Positions 6,652-14,858 of a DNA stretch of 64,000 nt are shown here, piece after piece; the first letter of the stretch is position 1; each line of letters starts with the position of its first letter. The notes under the pieces were generated by a model. The model made no database searches. It had not been told where the DNA came from and saw nothing but the letters and a program-made list of their open reading frames with translations. The position numbers and the translations under genes are program-made. Source of the DNA: DATMER01 sp040349255 (lineage in GTDB: Bacteria; Acidobacteriota; Thermoanaerobaculia; Multivoradales; UBA5704); assembly GCA_040349255.1 (NCBI GenBank), contig JBEQUE010000080.1, forward strand, positions 1 to 64,000. Direction: 5' to 3'.

Positions 6652-8304
6652 ATGGCAGTGATGAATGGCAAGGCGACGACGGCGCTCCCCGAGGCCGAGA
6701 CCGTCGAGCAGGCGCGGGAGCGGCTCGCCCGGGAGCGCATCGCGGCGGAGACGTTCGCCGAGCGCTACGGGCTCGAGTTCGTCGACATGACGCGCTTCCG
6801 CATCGACAACGACCTCTTCCGGCGCATCCCGTTCGACCTGATGCTGCGCTACAACTTCATCCCCGAGGGCCAGCACGACGGCAGCCTCGCGGTGGTGATG
6901 GCCGATCCGTCCGACGTGACCAAGATCGACGAGCTCGAGATGCTCCTCGGCCAGCGCGTCGAGGTCAAGGTGGGCGTGCGTTCGGCGATCGACGAGATCC
7001 TGCAGAAGTCCGAGAGCGCCCAGCGCGTGCTCGACGAGGCCAGCGAGGACTTCCGCATCCAGCTCGTCCAGGAGGACGACGAGGGCGAGGAGATCCTCTC
7101 GATCGACCGCATCACCGCGGACACGAGCCCGATCATCAAGCTGGTCGACTCGACGATGTTCAACGCCATCCAGCGCCGCGCGAGCGACATCCACATCGAG
7201 ACGCGCGACACGGAAGTGATCATCAAGTACCGCATCGACGGCGTGCTCTACCAGGCCATGGAGCCGATCGACAAGCGGCACCACCAGACGATCATCAGCC
7301 GCATCAAGGTCATGTCGGAGCTCGACATCGCCGAGAAGCGCATCCCGCAGGACGGCCGCTTCAAGCTCCGTCTCAAGGGGCGGACGATCGACTTCCGCGT
7401 CTCGATCATGCCCTCGGTGCACGGCGAGGACTGCGTCATCCGCATCCTCGACAAGGAGTCGATGAACAAGGAGTTCAAGAACCTGCGCCTCGACATCCTC
7501 GGCTTCGACGAGGAGACGATGAGGAAGCTGCGCAAGTTCATCCGCGAGCCCTACGGCATGGTGCTGGTCACCGGCCCCACCGGCTCCGGCAAGACCACCA
7601 CGCTCTACGCCTGCCTGTCGGAGATCCAGTCCTCCGAGGACAAGATCATCACGATTGAAGATCCGGTCGAGTACCAGCTGCGCGGCATCACCCAGATCCC
7701 GGTCAACGAGAAGAAGGGCCTCACCTTCGCGCGCGGCCTGCGCTCGATCCTGCGCCACGACCCCGACAAGGTGATGGTGGGCGAGATCCGCGACGAGGAC
7801 ACCGCGCAGATCGCCATCCAGTCGGCGCTCACCGGCCACCTCGTGTTCACCACCGTGCACGCCAACAACGTGGTCGACGTGCTGGGCCGCTTCCTCAACA
7901 TGAAGGTGGACCTCTACAACTTCGTGTCGGCGCTCAACTGCGTGCTGGCGCAGCGCCTGGTGCGCAAGGTCTGCCCGCACTGCCGGCACGAGGTCAAGCT
8001 GTCGCGGCAGGTGCTCGACGAGAGCGGGCTCGACCCGGGGATGTACTCCGACTTCACCTTCTACGAGGGGGCCGGCTGCATCGAGTGCAACGGCACCGGC
8101 TTCCACGGCCGCGTCGCGGTCTCGGAGCTGCTCGACCTTTCCGATCACATCCGGGAGCTGATCCTGGACCGCCGCCCGGCGTCCGAGATCAAGCGCGCGG
8201 CCAAAGAAGAAGGAATGACCTTCCTGCGCGAGTCCGCGCTCGAGATGGTGTTCCGGGGAGTGACGACTCTGCGTGAGATCAACAAAGTCACCTTCGTCGA
8301 CTAG
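6652..8304 (+). CDS. Type II secretion/type IV pilus assembly ATPase (GspE/PilB)
   Basis: 550-aa hexameric ATPase that powers pilus or pseudopilus assembly at the cytoplasmic side. Visible: N-terminal GspE/PilB domain, Walker A GPTGSGKTT (Lys314), Asp box near SDIHIETRD, Walker B VMVGEIRDEDTA (Glu378), His box TTVHAN, and the tetracysteine zinc motif C441-x2-C444 with C476-x2-C479. Length is typical of the assembly ATPase. No PilT retraction ATPase is present in the window, which fits a T2SS-like machine better than a twitching pilus. ATG 6652 follows a GGGAGA site. Confidence 0.95.
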   Translation: MAVMNGKATTALPEAETVEQARERLARERIAAETFAERYGLEFVDMTRFRIDNDLFRRIPFDLMLRYNFIPEGQHDGSLAVVMADPSDVTKIDELEMLLGQRVEVKVGVRSAIDEILQKSESAQRVLDEASEDFRIQLVQEDDEGEEILSIDRITADTSPIIKLVDSTMFNAIQRRASDIHIETRDTEVIIKYRIDGVLYQAMEPIDKRHHQTIISRIKVMSELDIAEKRIPQDGRFKLRLKGRTIDFRVSIMPSVHGEDCVIRILDKESMNKEFKNLRLDILGFDEETMRKLRKFIREPYGMVLVTGPTGSGKTTTLYACLSEIQSSEDKIITIEDPVEYQLRGITQIPVNEKKGLTFARGLRSILRHDPDKVMVGEIRDEDTAQIAIQSALTGHLVFTTVHANNVVDVLGRFLNMKVDLYNFVSALNCVLAQRLVRKVCPHCRHEVKLSRQVLDESGLDPGMYSDFTFYEGAGCIECNGTGFHGRVAVSELLDLSDHIRELILDRRPASEIKRAAKEEGMTFLRESALEMVFRGVTTLREINKVTFVD

Positions 8305-9292
8305 GCCCGGCGGGCTCTCGTGGTGGCAGAAGGCGCTGGGCTTCGAGCCCGTGCCCGCGCCGCCGCACGTCTTCGGCCTGGACGCCCGCAGCCTGCGCTA
8401 CGGCCAGTTCGTGCGCGACCGCCAGGGCTTCCGCCTGCGCGGCTGGCGCGAGTCCGCGCTGCCTTCGGACGCCTTCCACGCCGGCCTGCTGGGCGGACCG
8501 CTGCGCGACCCGGTCGCCTTCGAGGCGCTCGTGGGCGGCCTCGTCCGAGGCGTGCCCGGCGGTCTCAAGGAGGCCGCGCTGGTGCTGCCGGACGCGTGGC
8601 TGCGGGTGACCTTCAGCGAGATCACCGACGTGCCGCGCCAGGCCCAGGCGCGCGACGACGTGCTGCGCTGGAAGCTGCGCCGCCTGGTGCCGTTCCGGGT
8701 GGACGAGCTGCGCGTGAGCGCGGTCGAGGTCGAGCCGCTGCCGGTCCAGGAGGAGCCCCGGCGGCTGCTGATGGGCTTCGGCGTCGAGCAGCTCCTGGCC
8801 CAGATCGAGGACGCCTTCGCGGCCCACGGCGTGCGCCTCGGCCGTATCACGAACTCCAGCCTGGCGCTGCTCTCGGCCGTCGAGCTGCCGGCTTCAAGCG
8901 GGTTCGCGGCCGTGGTCCAGGTCGAGACCGAGGGCTACACCCTGATCTTCGCCCGCAACGGCGAGCCGGTGCTCCACCGCTTCAAGCCGTTCACAGGGGG
9001 CGGTATCGGCGGGGGCGACGCCGCGCACGCTGGCTACGTGACGCGCGACCTCAAGCTCACCCGGAACTTCCTGGACGAGAACTTCGCGGGCGCGCCGCTC
9101 GGTCAGGTGCTCCTGCTGGCGCCGCCCGCCGCCGAGCCGATGTGGCTCGACCGGCTGCAGGAGGGGCTCGGCTCCTCCGTGGCGCCGGTGGACGGCCGGC
9201 ATCTCCCGTCGCTGCGCAGCGAGGACCCGGTGGCGCCTTCGTGGCGCGAGCTCGCTCCCATGCTCGGCGCCGTCCGCCAGGAGGTCGCATGA
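8273..9292 (+). CDS. PilM/GspL-like cytoplasmic actin-fold protein
   Basis: About 339 aa. The C-terminal two-thirds follow the PilM actin-like layout, with a nucleotide-binding-like segment near GFAAVVQVETEGYTLIFARNG. The only in-frame upstream start is GTG 8273, which overlaps gspE by 32 nt; a GTG near 8351 would give a shorter protein starting just before the actin-like core. In the PilMNO module this protein recruits PilN and links the inner-membrane complex to the ATPase. Sequence similarity to PilM is weak; the call depends on fold pattern and order. Its stop overlaps pilN by ATGA. Confidence 0.75.
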   Translation: MRSTKSPSSTRPGGLSWWQKALGFEPVPAPPHVFGLDARSLRYGQFVRDRQGFRLRGWRESALPSDAFHAGLLGGPLRDPVAFEALVGGLVRGVPGGLKEAALVLPDAWLRVTFSEITDVPRQAQARDDVLRWKLRRLVPFRVDELRVSAVEVEPLPVQEEPRRLLMGFGVEQLLAQIEDAFAAHGVRLGRITNSSLALLSAVELPASSGFAAVVQVETEGYTLIFARNGEPVLHRFKPFTGGGIGGGDAAHAGYVTRDLKLTRNFLDENFAGAPLGQVLLLAPPAAEPMWLDRLQEGLGSSVAPVDGRHLPSLRSEDPVAPSWRELAPMLGAVRQEVA

Positions 9293-10020
9293 GCGAGTCG
9301 CTCAACCTCTCGCGGCGGCCGTTCGTCAACTCCCGGCCGGTGGTGCGCACGGCGCTGTTCCTGTGGCTCGTGGGCGGCCTGCTGCTGCTGGGCAACGTCG
9401 TGCTGTTCTGGAGCTTCCTGTCGGGCTCGACCGAGACCCGGGCCGACCTCGACAAGATGGAGCAGAACGTGGCGCGGGAGCAGAAGGTGGTGGCGGACCT
9501 GGAGGGCCGGATCTCGCGGCTCGACCTGGAGCAGCAGAACGAGCAGGTCGCCTTCCTCAACCGCAAGATCTCGGAGCGCACCTTCTCGTGGAGCCTGCTC
9601 TTCGAGCGCCTGTCCAAGGTGCTGCCGGACGGCGTGCGCCTGCTCCAGCTCCAGCCGGCGCCCATCGCGGGCGACGATCGGCCCGGTGCGCGGCCGGTGC
9701 CCTCGACCACCCTGCGCGGGCGCCGCCCGGTGGGGACGAGCGACCGGGTGCCGCTGATCATCCAGGCCGAGTCGAAGGGCGACGAGGCGCAGCTCCAGTT
9801 CCTGGACCGGCTGTTCTCCGACCCCGCGTTCGACGACCCCGACATCTCCCGGGAGACGCGCGACGAGGACAACAACAACAGGCTGCGGTTCGACGTGCGG
9901 GTGACCTACATCCCCGCCGCCGGCTCGCCGCAGGTGACGGTGGAGGAGGCGCCGGTCGTGGAGGAGGCCCCGGCTCCGGCGCCGCCTCCTCCGGCCGACG
10001 CCGATACGGGGATCGAATGA
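9289..10020 (+). CDS. PilN-like inner-membrane alignment protein
   Basis: 243 aa. Starts with the PilN-type cytoplasmic tag MSESLNLSRRPFVNSRP (compare the INLLP/NLxxRPF tags that bind PilM), then one transmembrane helix at about 22-44, a coiled coil (about 50-105) and a periplasmic ferredoxin-like region. The C-terminus is Pro/Glu/Ala-rich (VVEEAPAPAPPPP). ATG 9289 overlaps the previous stop by 4 nt and has an AGGAGG site in the preceding gene. Interacts with PilM and PilO. Confidence 0.88.
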   Translation: MSESLNLSRRPFVNSRPVVRTALFLWLVGGLLLLGNVVLFWSFLSGSTETRADLDKMEQNVAREQKVVADLEGRISRLDLEQQNEQVAFLNRKISERTFSWSLLFERLSKVLPDGVRLLQLQPAPIAGDDRPGARPVPSTTLRGRRPVGTSDRVPLIIQAESKGDEAQLQFLDRLFSDPAFDDPDISRETRDEDNNNRLRFDVRVTYIPAAGSPQVTVEEAPVVEEAPAPAPPPPADADTGIE

Positions 10021-10637
10021 GGGATCAATCCGAAATCTGGCGCCAGCGGATCTGGATCTGGCTGCCGGCGCTGCTATTCTTCCTGGCGAACGCCGTGGCG
10101 TTCTCCGTCTACCGGTTCGGCTACGCCGGCCAGGTGCAGAGGCTGGAGTCCAGCATCGCGCCGCTGCGGGAGGAGCTGGGCAAGCTGCAGGCCCGCCGCG
10201 GCGTGCTCGAGCGCCGGCTGCAGCGGGCGCACGCGGCCGAGACCGAGGTCCAACGGCTCTACGAGGACCGGTTCTCGACCCGCAGCCAGCGGCTCACGCG
10301 CATCATGAACGAGGTCAAGACCCTGGCGCGCCAGGCCGGGCTGAACCCGAAGTCGATTTCGTATCCGCAGGTGGAGATCGAGGATTACGGGCTGGTCAAG
10401 CGCTCCTTCGTCTTCCAGGTGGGCGGGACCTACGCGGAGCTGCGGCAGTTCCTGAACCTGCTGGAGCTGACCGACTCGTTCCTGACCCTGGAGGCGGTGA
10501 CCCTGTCGGAGGAAGGCGGGAACGAAGGTCCCGAGCTGCAGATGAACCTGACACTCTCCACCCTGTTCGCCCGCGAGGCCGGGGACGGCCCCATCCCGGC
10601 GGCGGCTCCGGCGGGCGCCCGGAGGCCCGGCGCGTGA
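10017..10637 (+). CDS. PilO-like inner-membrane alignment protein
   Basis: 206 aa with one transmembrane helix at about 13-33 (WIWLPALLFFLANAVAFSVY), a coiled coil at about 40-95, and a periplasmic alpha/beta domain (YAELRQFLNLLELTDSFLTLEAV) as in PilO/GspM. It is joined to pilN by ATGA and to the next gene by GTGA, so the four genes are translationally coupled. The presumed role is a PilN-PilO heterodimer that aligns the platform with the secretin. Confidence 0.88.
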   Translation: MRDQSEIWRQRIWIWLPALLFFLANAVAFSVYRFGYAGQVQRLESSIAPLREELGKLQARRGVLERRLQRAHAAETEVQRLYEDRFSTRSQRLTRIMNEVKTLARQAGLNPKSISYPQVEIEDYGLVKRSFVFQVGGTYAELRQFLNLLELTDSFLTLEAVTLSEEGGNEGPELQMNLTLSTLFAREAGDGPIPAAAPAGARRPGA

Positions 10638-11269
10638 ACGACGGCAGCCGCACCAAGCTCCTGTTCGGCGTCCTGGGCGTCCTGGTCCTGTTCGTGCTCT
10701 GGCGGTATCTGGGTCCGTCCGGCGGCGGCTCGGTGGACACCGGCGGCGACGACGTCGGAGTGACCTCGCCCATGGGCCGCATCCCCGGCGCCGGCCGCGA
10801 GGCCAAGCCGCCGGTCGAGGAGATCGTGGACCTGAAGGTCGCCGACCTGCAGCCGCAGTCGCACCAGTACACGGTGGGCCGCGATCCCTGGCGCTTCCCG
10901 GAGCCGCCGCCCCCTCCCCCTCCCCCGCCTCCGCCGCCGCCCCGGCAGCCGACGAAGGAAGAGCTCGAGGCGCAGCGCCGGGCCGAGGAGCTCCTGCGCC
11001 AGCAGCAGGCGGAGGCCGCGCGGCTAGCGGCGATCGAGGCGGCGAAGCCGAAGCCGCCGCCGTTCACCCTGAAGTGCATCGGCAAGTTCGGCCCCGCGGA
11101 GCGCCCGATCGCCGTCTTCACAGACGGAAAGGAGATCGTGAACGTACAACAGGGAGGGGTGATCCAGGGCAAGTTCCTCCTGTCCCAGGTCGGCCTCGAA
11201 TCCGTCGAGATCCGGTTCGTGGATTTTCCCAACGAGCCGGCCCAGCGGTTGCCCATCGGCGCCCGTTAA
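10634..11269 (+). CDS. PilP/GspC-like secretin-connecting protein
   Basis: 211 aa starting at GTG 10634. One transmembrane helix (about 9-26), a linker with a run of prolines near residues 92-106, an Arg/Glu-rich helix (KEELEAQRRAEELLRQQQAE) and a C-terminal small beta domain (FTLKCIGKFGPAERPIAVF ... VIQGKFLLSQVGLESVEIRF) that resembles the HR domain of GspC/PilP binding the secretin N0 domain. It has no lipobox, unlike classical PilP, so it is closer to GspC in topology. It directly precedes the secretin gene. Confidence 0.8.
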   Translation: MNDGSRTKLLFGVLGVLVLFVLWRYLGPSGGGSVDTGGDDVGVTSPMGRIPGAGREAKPPVEEIVDLKVADLQPQSHQYTVGRDPWRFPEPPPPPPPPPPPPPRQPTKEELEAQRRAEELLRQQQAEAARLAAIEAAKPKPPPFTLKCIGKFGPAERPIAVFTDGKEIVNVQQGGVIQGKFLLSQVGLESVEIRFVDFPNEPAQRLPIGAR

Positions 11270-11289
11270 CGCCTGATCGGAGAAAAAGA

Positions 11290-13878
11290 GTGACGAAGAT
11301 GCGCCAAGCCACCGTGCGGTCCCTGCTCCTTCTGCTGGCCCTCTGGCCGCTCGCGGGGCTCGCGGGGATCACCGCCTGCGCGAGCCACATGGCTTCTCGG
11401 CAGGCCGACATCGCCGCGCAGCGCGGCGACTGGGACGAGGCCGTTCTCCAGTACATGAAGGCGGTCGAGGAGAACCCGGAGAACCTGGCCTACAAGGCCT
11501 CGCTGCTGCGCGCCAAGATGAAGGCCTCGCAGGTCCACTTCGCCAAGGGCCAGGAGTTCGAGAAGGCCGGGGTCCTCGAGCGCGCCATGATCGAGTATCA
11601 GCAGGCCGTCCAGCTCGACCCGACCAACCAGTACGCCCAGGCCCAGCTCGACCACGCGCGCACCGCCTGGCAGGCGCAGCGCCAGAACCGCGACGCCGAC
11701 TCCATCGACCAGATGAAGAAGAAGGCCCGCGGCGCCCGGCCGCAGCCTCCGATCCTCAACCCGCGCTCCGACAAGCCGATCTCGATGGACTTCCCGGAGC
11801 CGCAGTCGATCTTCCAGATCTACAAGGCGCTCGGCGACGCGTTCGGAATCAACATCCTGTTCGATCCGAACCTCAAGGACCAGGAGATCGCCATCCAGCT
11901 CCAGGACGTGACCGCGCAGGCCGCCCTGGAGACCCTGATGCGCGCCGCCAACCACTTCTACAAGGTGCTCGACGAGCACTCGATCATCATCGCCCAGGAC
12001 ACGCCGCAGAACCGCCGCACCTACGAGGACCTCGTCATCCAGACCTTCTTCCTCTCGAACTCCGAGGTGAAGGAGATGATGACCATCCTGCGGAGCCTCG
12101 TCGACGCCAAGAAGATCGCCACCAACGAGCAGCTCAACGCGATCATCCTGCGCGACACGGTCGACAAGGTGAAGGTCGCTGAACGCATCATCGAGGCCAA
12201 CGACAAGTCGAAGGCCGAGGTGGTGATCGACGTCGAGCTGCTGCAGATCAACCAGGGCCGGCTGCGCAATCTGGGCATGCTGCTCCAGCCCTACTCGATC
12301 GGCCAGACGCTCGACCTCGGCGGCTCGACCGGCGGCACGGGCACGGGAGGGACCGGCGGCACCGCCAGCACGGCCGGCCGCGTGCGCGTCTCCGACCTGG
12401 AGTTCCTGAACCAGAGCAACTGGACGCTGACCATCCCGAGCTTCGTCTACAACTTCGCCAAGGAGAACTCGGACGCCCAGCTCCTCGCGAAGCCGCAGCT
12501 CCGCATCACCGAGGGTGAGAAGGCGCGCCTGGTGATCGGCGACAAGGTGCCGATCCCGCTCACTACCTTCAACACCTCGAACACCGTGGGCGGCAGCGTC
12601 GTGCCGATCACCTCGTTCCAGTACCAGGACGTGGGCATCCAGATCGACCTCGAGCCGCGCGTCCACCACAACCGCGAGGTGACGCTGAAAGTCAAAGTGG
12701 CGGTCGACCAGATCAACTCGTACCGCGGCGACCAGCCGATCATCGGCACGCGTACGATCGAGTCGGTCATCCGCCTCCAGGACGGCGAGACCAACTTCAT
12801 GGCCGGCCTGATCCGCAGCGACGAGAGCAACGCCGAGAGCGGCATCCCGGGCCTCTCCGAGATCCCGCTCCTCGGCCGGCTGTTCTCCAACAAGCGGACC
12901 GACACGACGCGCACGGACGTCATCCTGACGCTCACGCCGCACATCATCCGCAACGCCGAGATCACCGAGGACGACCTGCTGCCGATCTGGGTCGGCACCG
13001 AGCAGAACATCACCTTCCGGGCCAACAGCCCGCGCGTCGAGTCCGACGTCGACGGTCCGTTCGAGGCCGGCGAGGAGACGCCGGAGGAGATCCAGGACGC
13101 CATCCGCCGCCGCCTCCAGCGCCTGCCGCGCGGCCTGCGGCCCGAGGACAGCGAGGAGGTCCTGGAGAACGAGGACGAGGTGCCGCAGGAGCAGCAGGCG
13201 CCGCCCGGCATCAACCTCGCGCCGGCCACGCCGCCGAGCGACATCTTCCGCCCGACCCCGCCGCCTCCTCCCGAGCCGGAGCCGGAGATCGAGGAGGAGC
13301 CGCCGGGCGGCCGGCCCGAGGAGCATCAGGCATCTCTGCCGGTCGCGCCGCGCACGCTCCTCGGGGCCTACCTGACCGAGCGCGCCGCCGAGGACGCCGG
13401 CGCCACGCCGCGCTCCGCCGAGCTGGAGGCGCGGAGGAAGGCGGCGGCACAGCCGGTGCGGGTCTGGCTCACGGCGAGCCGGAAGGTGGTCAAGGCGGGC
13501 CAGCGCTTCGTGGTCAAGGTGCAGGCGCAGTCCGACCGGCCGATCTCCCACTTGCCGCTGACGCTTTCCTACGACCCGGCGGCGCTCGCGGTCGAGCAGG
13601 TCGAGCGCGGCGAGTTCCTGGGGGCGGGCGAGTCGGAGATCCTCGCCAACGCCGCGCACCCGGGCGAGGTGATCGTTGGCGCCAGCCGGATGGGCGAGGC
13701 CGAGCCGGTCACCGGCCACGGCACGGTCGCGCTGATCACCTTCCGCGCTCTTTCCGGCGGGACCGCCGGCCCGACGCGGATCGGTTTCTCGCAGAGCGAC
13801 GCGCTCGACGCCCAGCTCCGGCCGGTCTCTCCGGTCCGGGTGCAGGCGCTCGACGTCCTGGTCCGGAAGGAAGGTTGA
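11290..13878 (+). CDS. Secretin (GspD/PilQ) with N-terminal TPR and C-terminal cohesin domain
   Basis: About 862 aa from GTG 11290, chosen because CGGAGA sits 6 nt upstream; ATG 11299 is the alternative. Order: signal peptide with lipobox ITAC; TPR-like helices (about 30-125); N0/STN-type domain (SIFQIYKALGDAFGINILFD); N1/NolW domain (VIQTFFLSNSEVKEMMTILR, TNEQLNAIILRD); secretin barrel core (LLAKPQLRITEGEKARLVIG, FQYQDVGIQIDLEPRVHHN, AGLIRSDE); an acidic Pro-rich linker; and a C-terminal cohesin-type beta domain (about 720-860; VVKAGQRFVVKVQAQSD, LSYDPAALAVEQV). It forms the outer-membrane channel. The cohesin fusion is not in model secretins. Confidence 0.93.
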   Translation: MTKMRQATVRSLLLLLALWPLAGLAGITACASHMASRQADIAAQRGDWDEAVLQYMKAVEENPENLAYKASLLRAKMKASQVHFAKGQEFEKAGVLERAMIEYQQAVQLDPTNQYAQAQLDHARTAWQAQRQNRDADSIDQMKKKARGARPQPPILNPRSDKPISMDFPEPQSIFQIYKALGDAFGINILFDPNLKDQEIAIQLQDVTAQAALETLMRAANHFYKVLDEHSIIIAQDTPQNRRTYEDLVIQTFFLSNSEVKEMMTILRSLVDAKKIATNEQLNAIILRDTVDKVKVAERIIEANDKSKAEVVIDVELLQINQGRLRNLGMLLQPYSIGQTLDLGGSTGGTGTGGTGGTASTAGRVRVSDLEFLNQSNWTLTIPSFVYNFAKENSDAQLLAKPQLRITEGEKARLVIGDKVPIPLTTFNTSNTVGGSVVPITSFQYQDVGIQIDLEPRVHHNREVTLKVKVAVDQINSYRGDQPIIGTRTIESVIRLQDGETNFMAGLIRSDESNAESGIPGLSEIPLLGRLFSNKRTDTTRTDVILTLTPHIIRNAEITEDDLLPIWVGTEQNITFRANSPRVESDVDGPFEAGEETPEEIQDAIRRRLQRLPRGLRPEDSEEVLENEDEVPQEQQAPPGINLAPATPPSDIFRPTPPPPPEPEPEIEEEPPGGRPEEHQASLPVAPRTLLGAYLTERAAEDAGATPRSAELEARRKAAAQPVRVWLTASRKVVKAGQRFVVKVQAQSDRPISHLPLTLSYDPAALAVEQVERGEFLGAGESEILANAAHPGEVIVGASRMGEAEPVTGHGTVALITFRALSGGTAGPTRIGFSQSDALDAQLRPVSPVRVQALDVLVRKEG

Positions 13879-13889
13879 GGAGGCCCGCC

Positions 13890-14396
13890 GTGTTGCAGGG
13901 TTTGATGATCAGACTCCGTCCCCGCCCCTTGCCGTCTTCTCGGCGCGGCCAGGCCGGCTACACGCTGGCCGAGCTGGTGATGGTCGCGGCCGTGATGGTG
14001 ATCCTGGCCGGCGTGGCGCTGCCCTCGGTCAAGTTCACCGCCCGGCGGACCAAGGAGATGGAGCTGCGCTCGGCCCTGCGGGACATGCGCTCGGCCATCG
14101 ACGAGTACAAGCGGTACAGCGACATGGGTTATATCCCCGTGGACCTCGGCACCGACGGCTACCCCAAGGACCTGGACGTCCTGGTCGACGGGGTGTCGCT
14201 GGCCGGGCAGGTCGACAAGAAGCTGAAGCTGCTGCGGCGGATCCCGGTCGACCCGATGACCGGCGAGGCCGAATGGGGCCTGCGCAGCTACCAGGACGAG
14301 GCCGACGCGAACTCCTGGGGCGGCGAGGACGTCTACGATGTCTACTCGCTCTCCGGCGCCGTCGGCCTCAACGGGGTCCCGTACCGCGAATGGTGA
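13890..14396 (+). CDS. Pseudopilin/prepilin-like protein 1
   Basis: About 168 aa. A class III prepilin signal RRGQAG|YTLAELVMVAAVMVILAGVALP has Glu at +5 after the cleavage Gly. The rest is GspG-like: R-x-A-L-x-D-M-R-S-A-I-D-E-Y, a VDPMTGEAEWGLRSY segment and the ending VPYREW. GTG 13890 is chosen because AGGAGG lies six bases before it; TTG 13875 (overlapping the secretin stop) and ATG 13905 are alternatives. Processing needs a prepilin peptidase, which is not in the window. Shares its C-terminal G-x-P-Y-x-E-W motif with the next gene. Confidence 0.87.
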   Translation: MLQGLMIRLRPRPLPSSRRGQAGYTLAELVMVAAVMVILAGVALPSVKFTARRTKEMELRSALRDMRSAIDEYKRYSDMGYIPVDLGTDGYPKDLDVLVDGVSLAGQVDKKLKLLRRIPVDPMTGEAEWGLRSYQDEADANSWGGEDVYDVYSLSGAVGLNGVPYREW

Positions 14397-14410
14397 GAGG
14401 AAGGTGCGCG

Positions 14411-14848
14411 ATGTCCATCGTCAAACCCAAGAACCGGCGCCGGCGTGAGAGCGGCTTCACCCTGCTGGAGCTGATCGTGGTGATCACGATCATCGGCATC
14501 CTCGCCGCCATCGCGATGCCCAAGATGAAGGACATCCCGCGGCGCGCGAGCGAGGCGGTCCTCAAGACCGACCTGCACACGATGCGCGACGCCATCGACC
14601 AGCACTATGGCGACAAGGGCCGCTACCCCGCGAGCCTCGAGGCCCTGGTGGACGGCGGCTATCTTCGAGCCGTGCCGATCGATCCGATCACCAAGCGCAG
14701 CGACACCTGGGTGGTGGAGTACGAGGAGCTCGACCCGGACAACCCGCCGCCGGAAAGCGACTCCGCCGACGGCCAGCCCGGCATCACCGACGTCCATTCC
14801 GGCGCCCGCAACCTCTCTCTGAGCGGCACGCCGTACGCCGAATGGTGA
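14411..14848 (+). CDS. GspG-like major pseudopilin
   Basis: 145 aa with a canonical prepilin motif ESG|FTLLELIVVITIIGILAAIAMP (Glu +5), then the GspG pattern LKTDLHTMRDAIDQHYGDKGRYPASLEALVDGGYLRAVPIDPIT and the ending GTPYAEW. It is the best candidate for the main subunit of the pseudopilus. ATG 14411 follows GAGGAAGG. It sits between two less canonical pseudopilins, as in gsp operons. Confidence 0.92.
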   Translation: MSIVKPKNRRRRESGFTLLELIVVITIIGILAAIAMPKMKDIPRRASEAVLKTDLHTMRDAIDQHYGDKGRYPASLEALVDGGYLRAVPIDPITKRSDTWVVEYEELDPDNPPPESDSADGQPGITDVHSGARNLSLSGTPYAEW

Positions 14849-14858
14849 AGGAAGGAGA

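Noticed and set aside
11266..13719. Minus-strand open frame of 817 codons opposite the secretin gene
   Set aside because: Shadow frame rich in Leu/Arg/Asp without motifs; the secretin on the plus strand is unambiguous.
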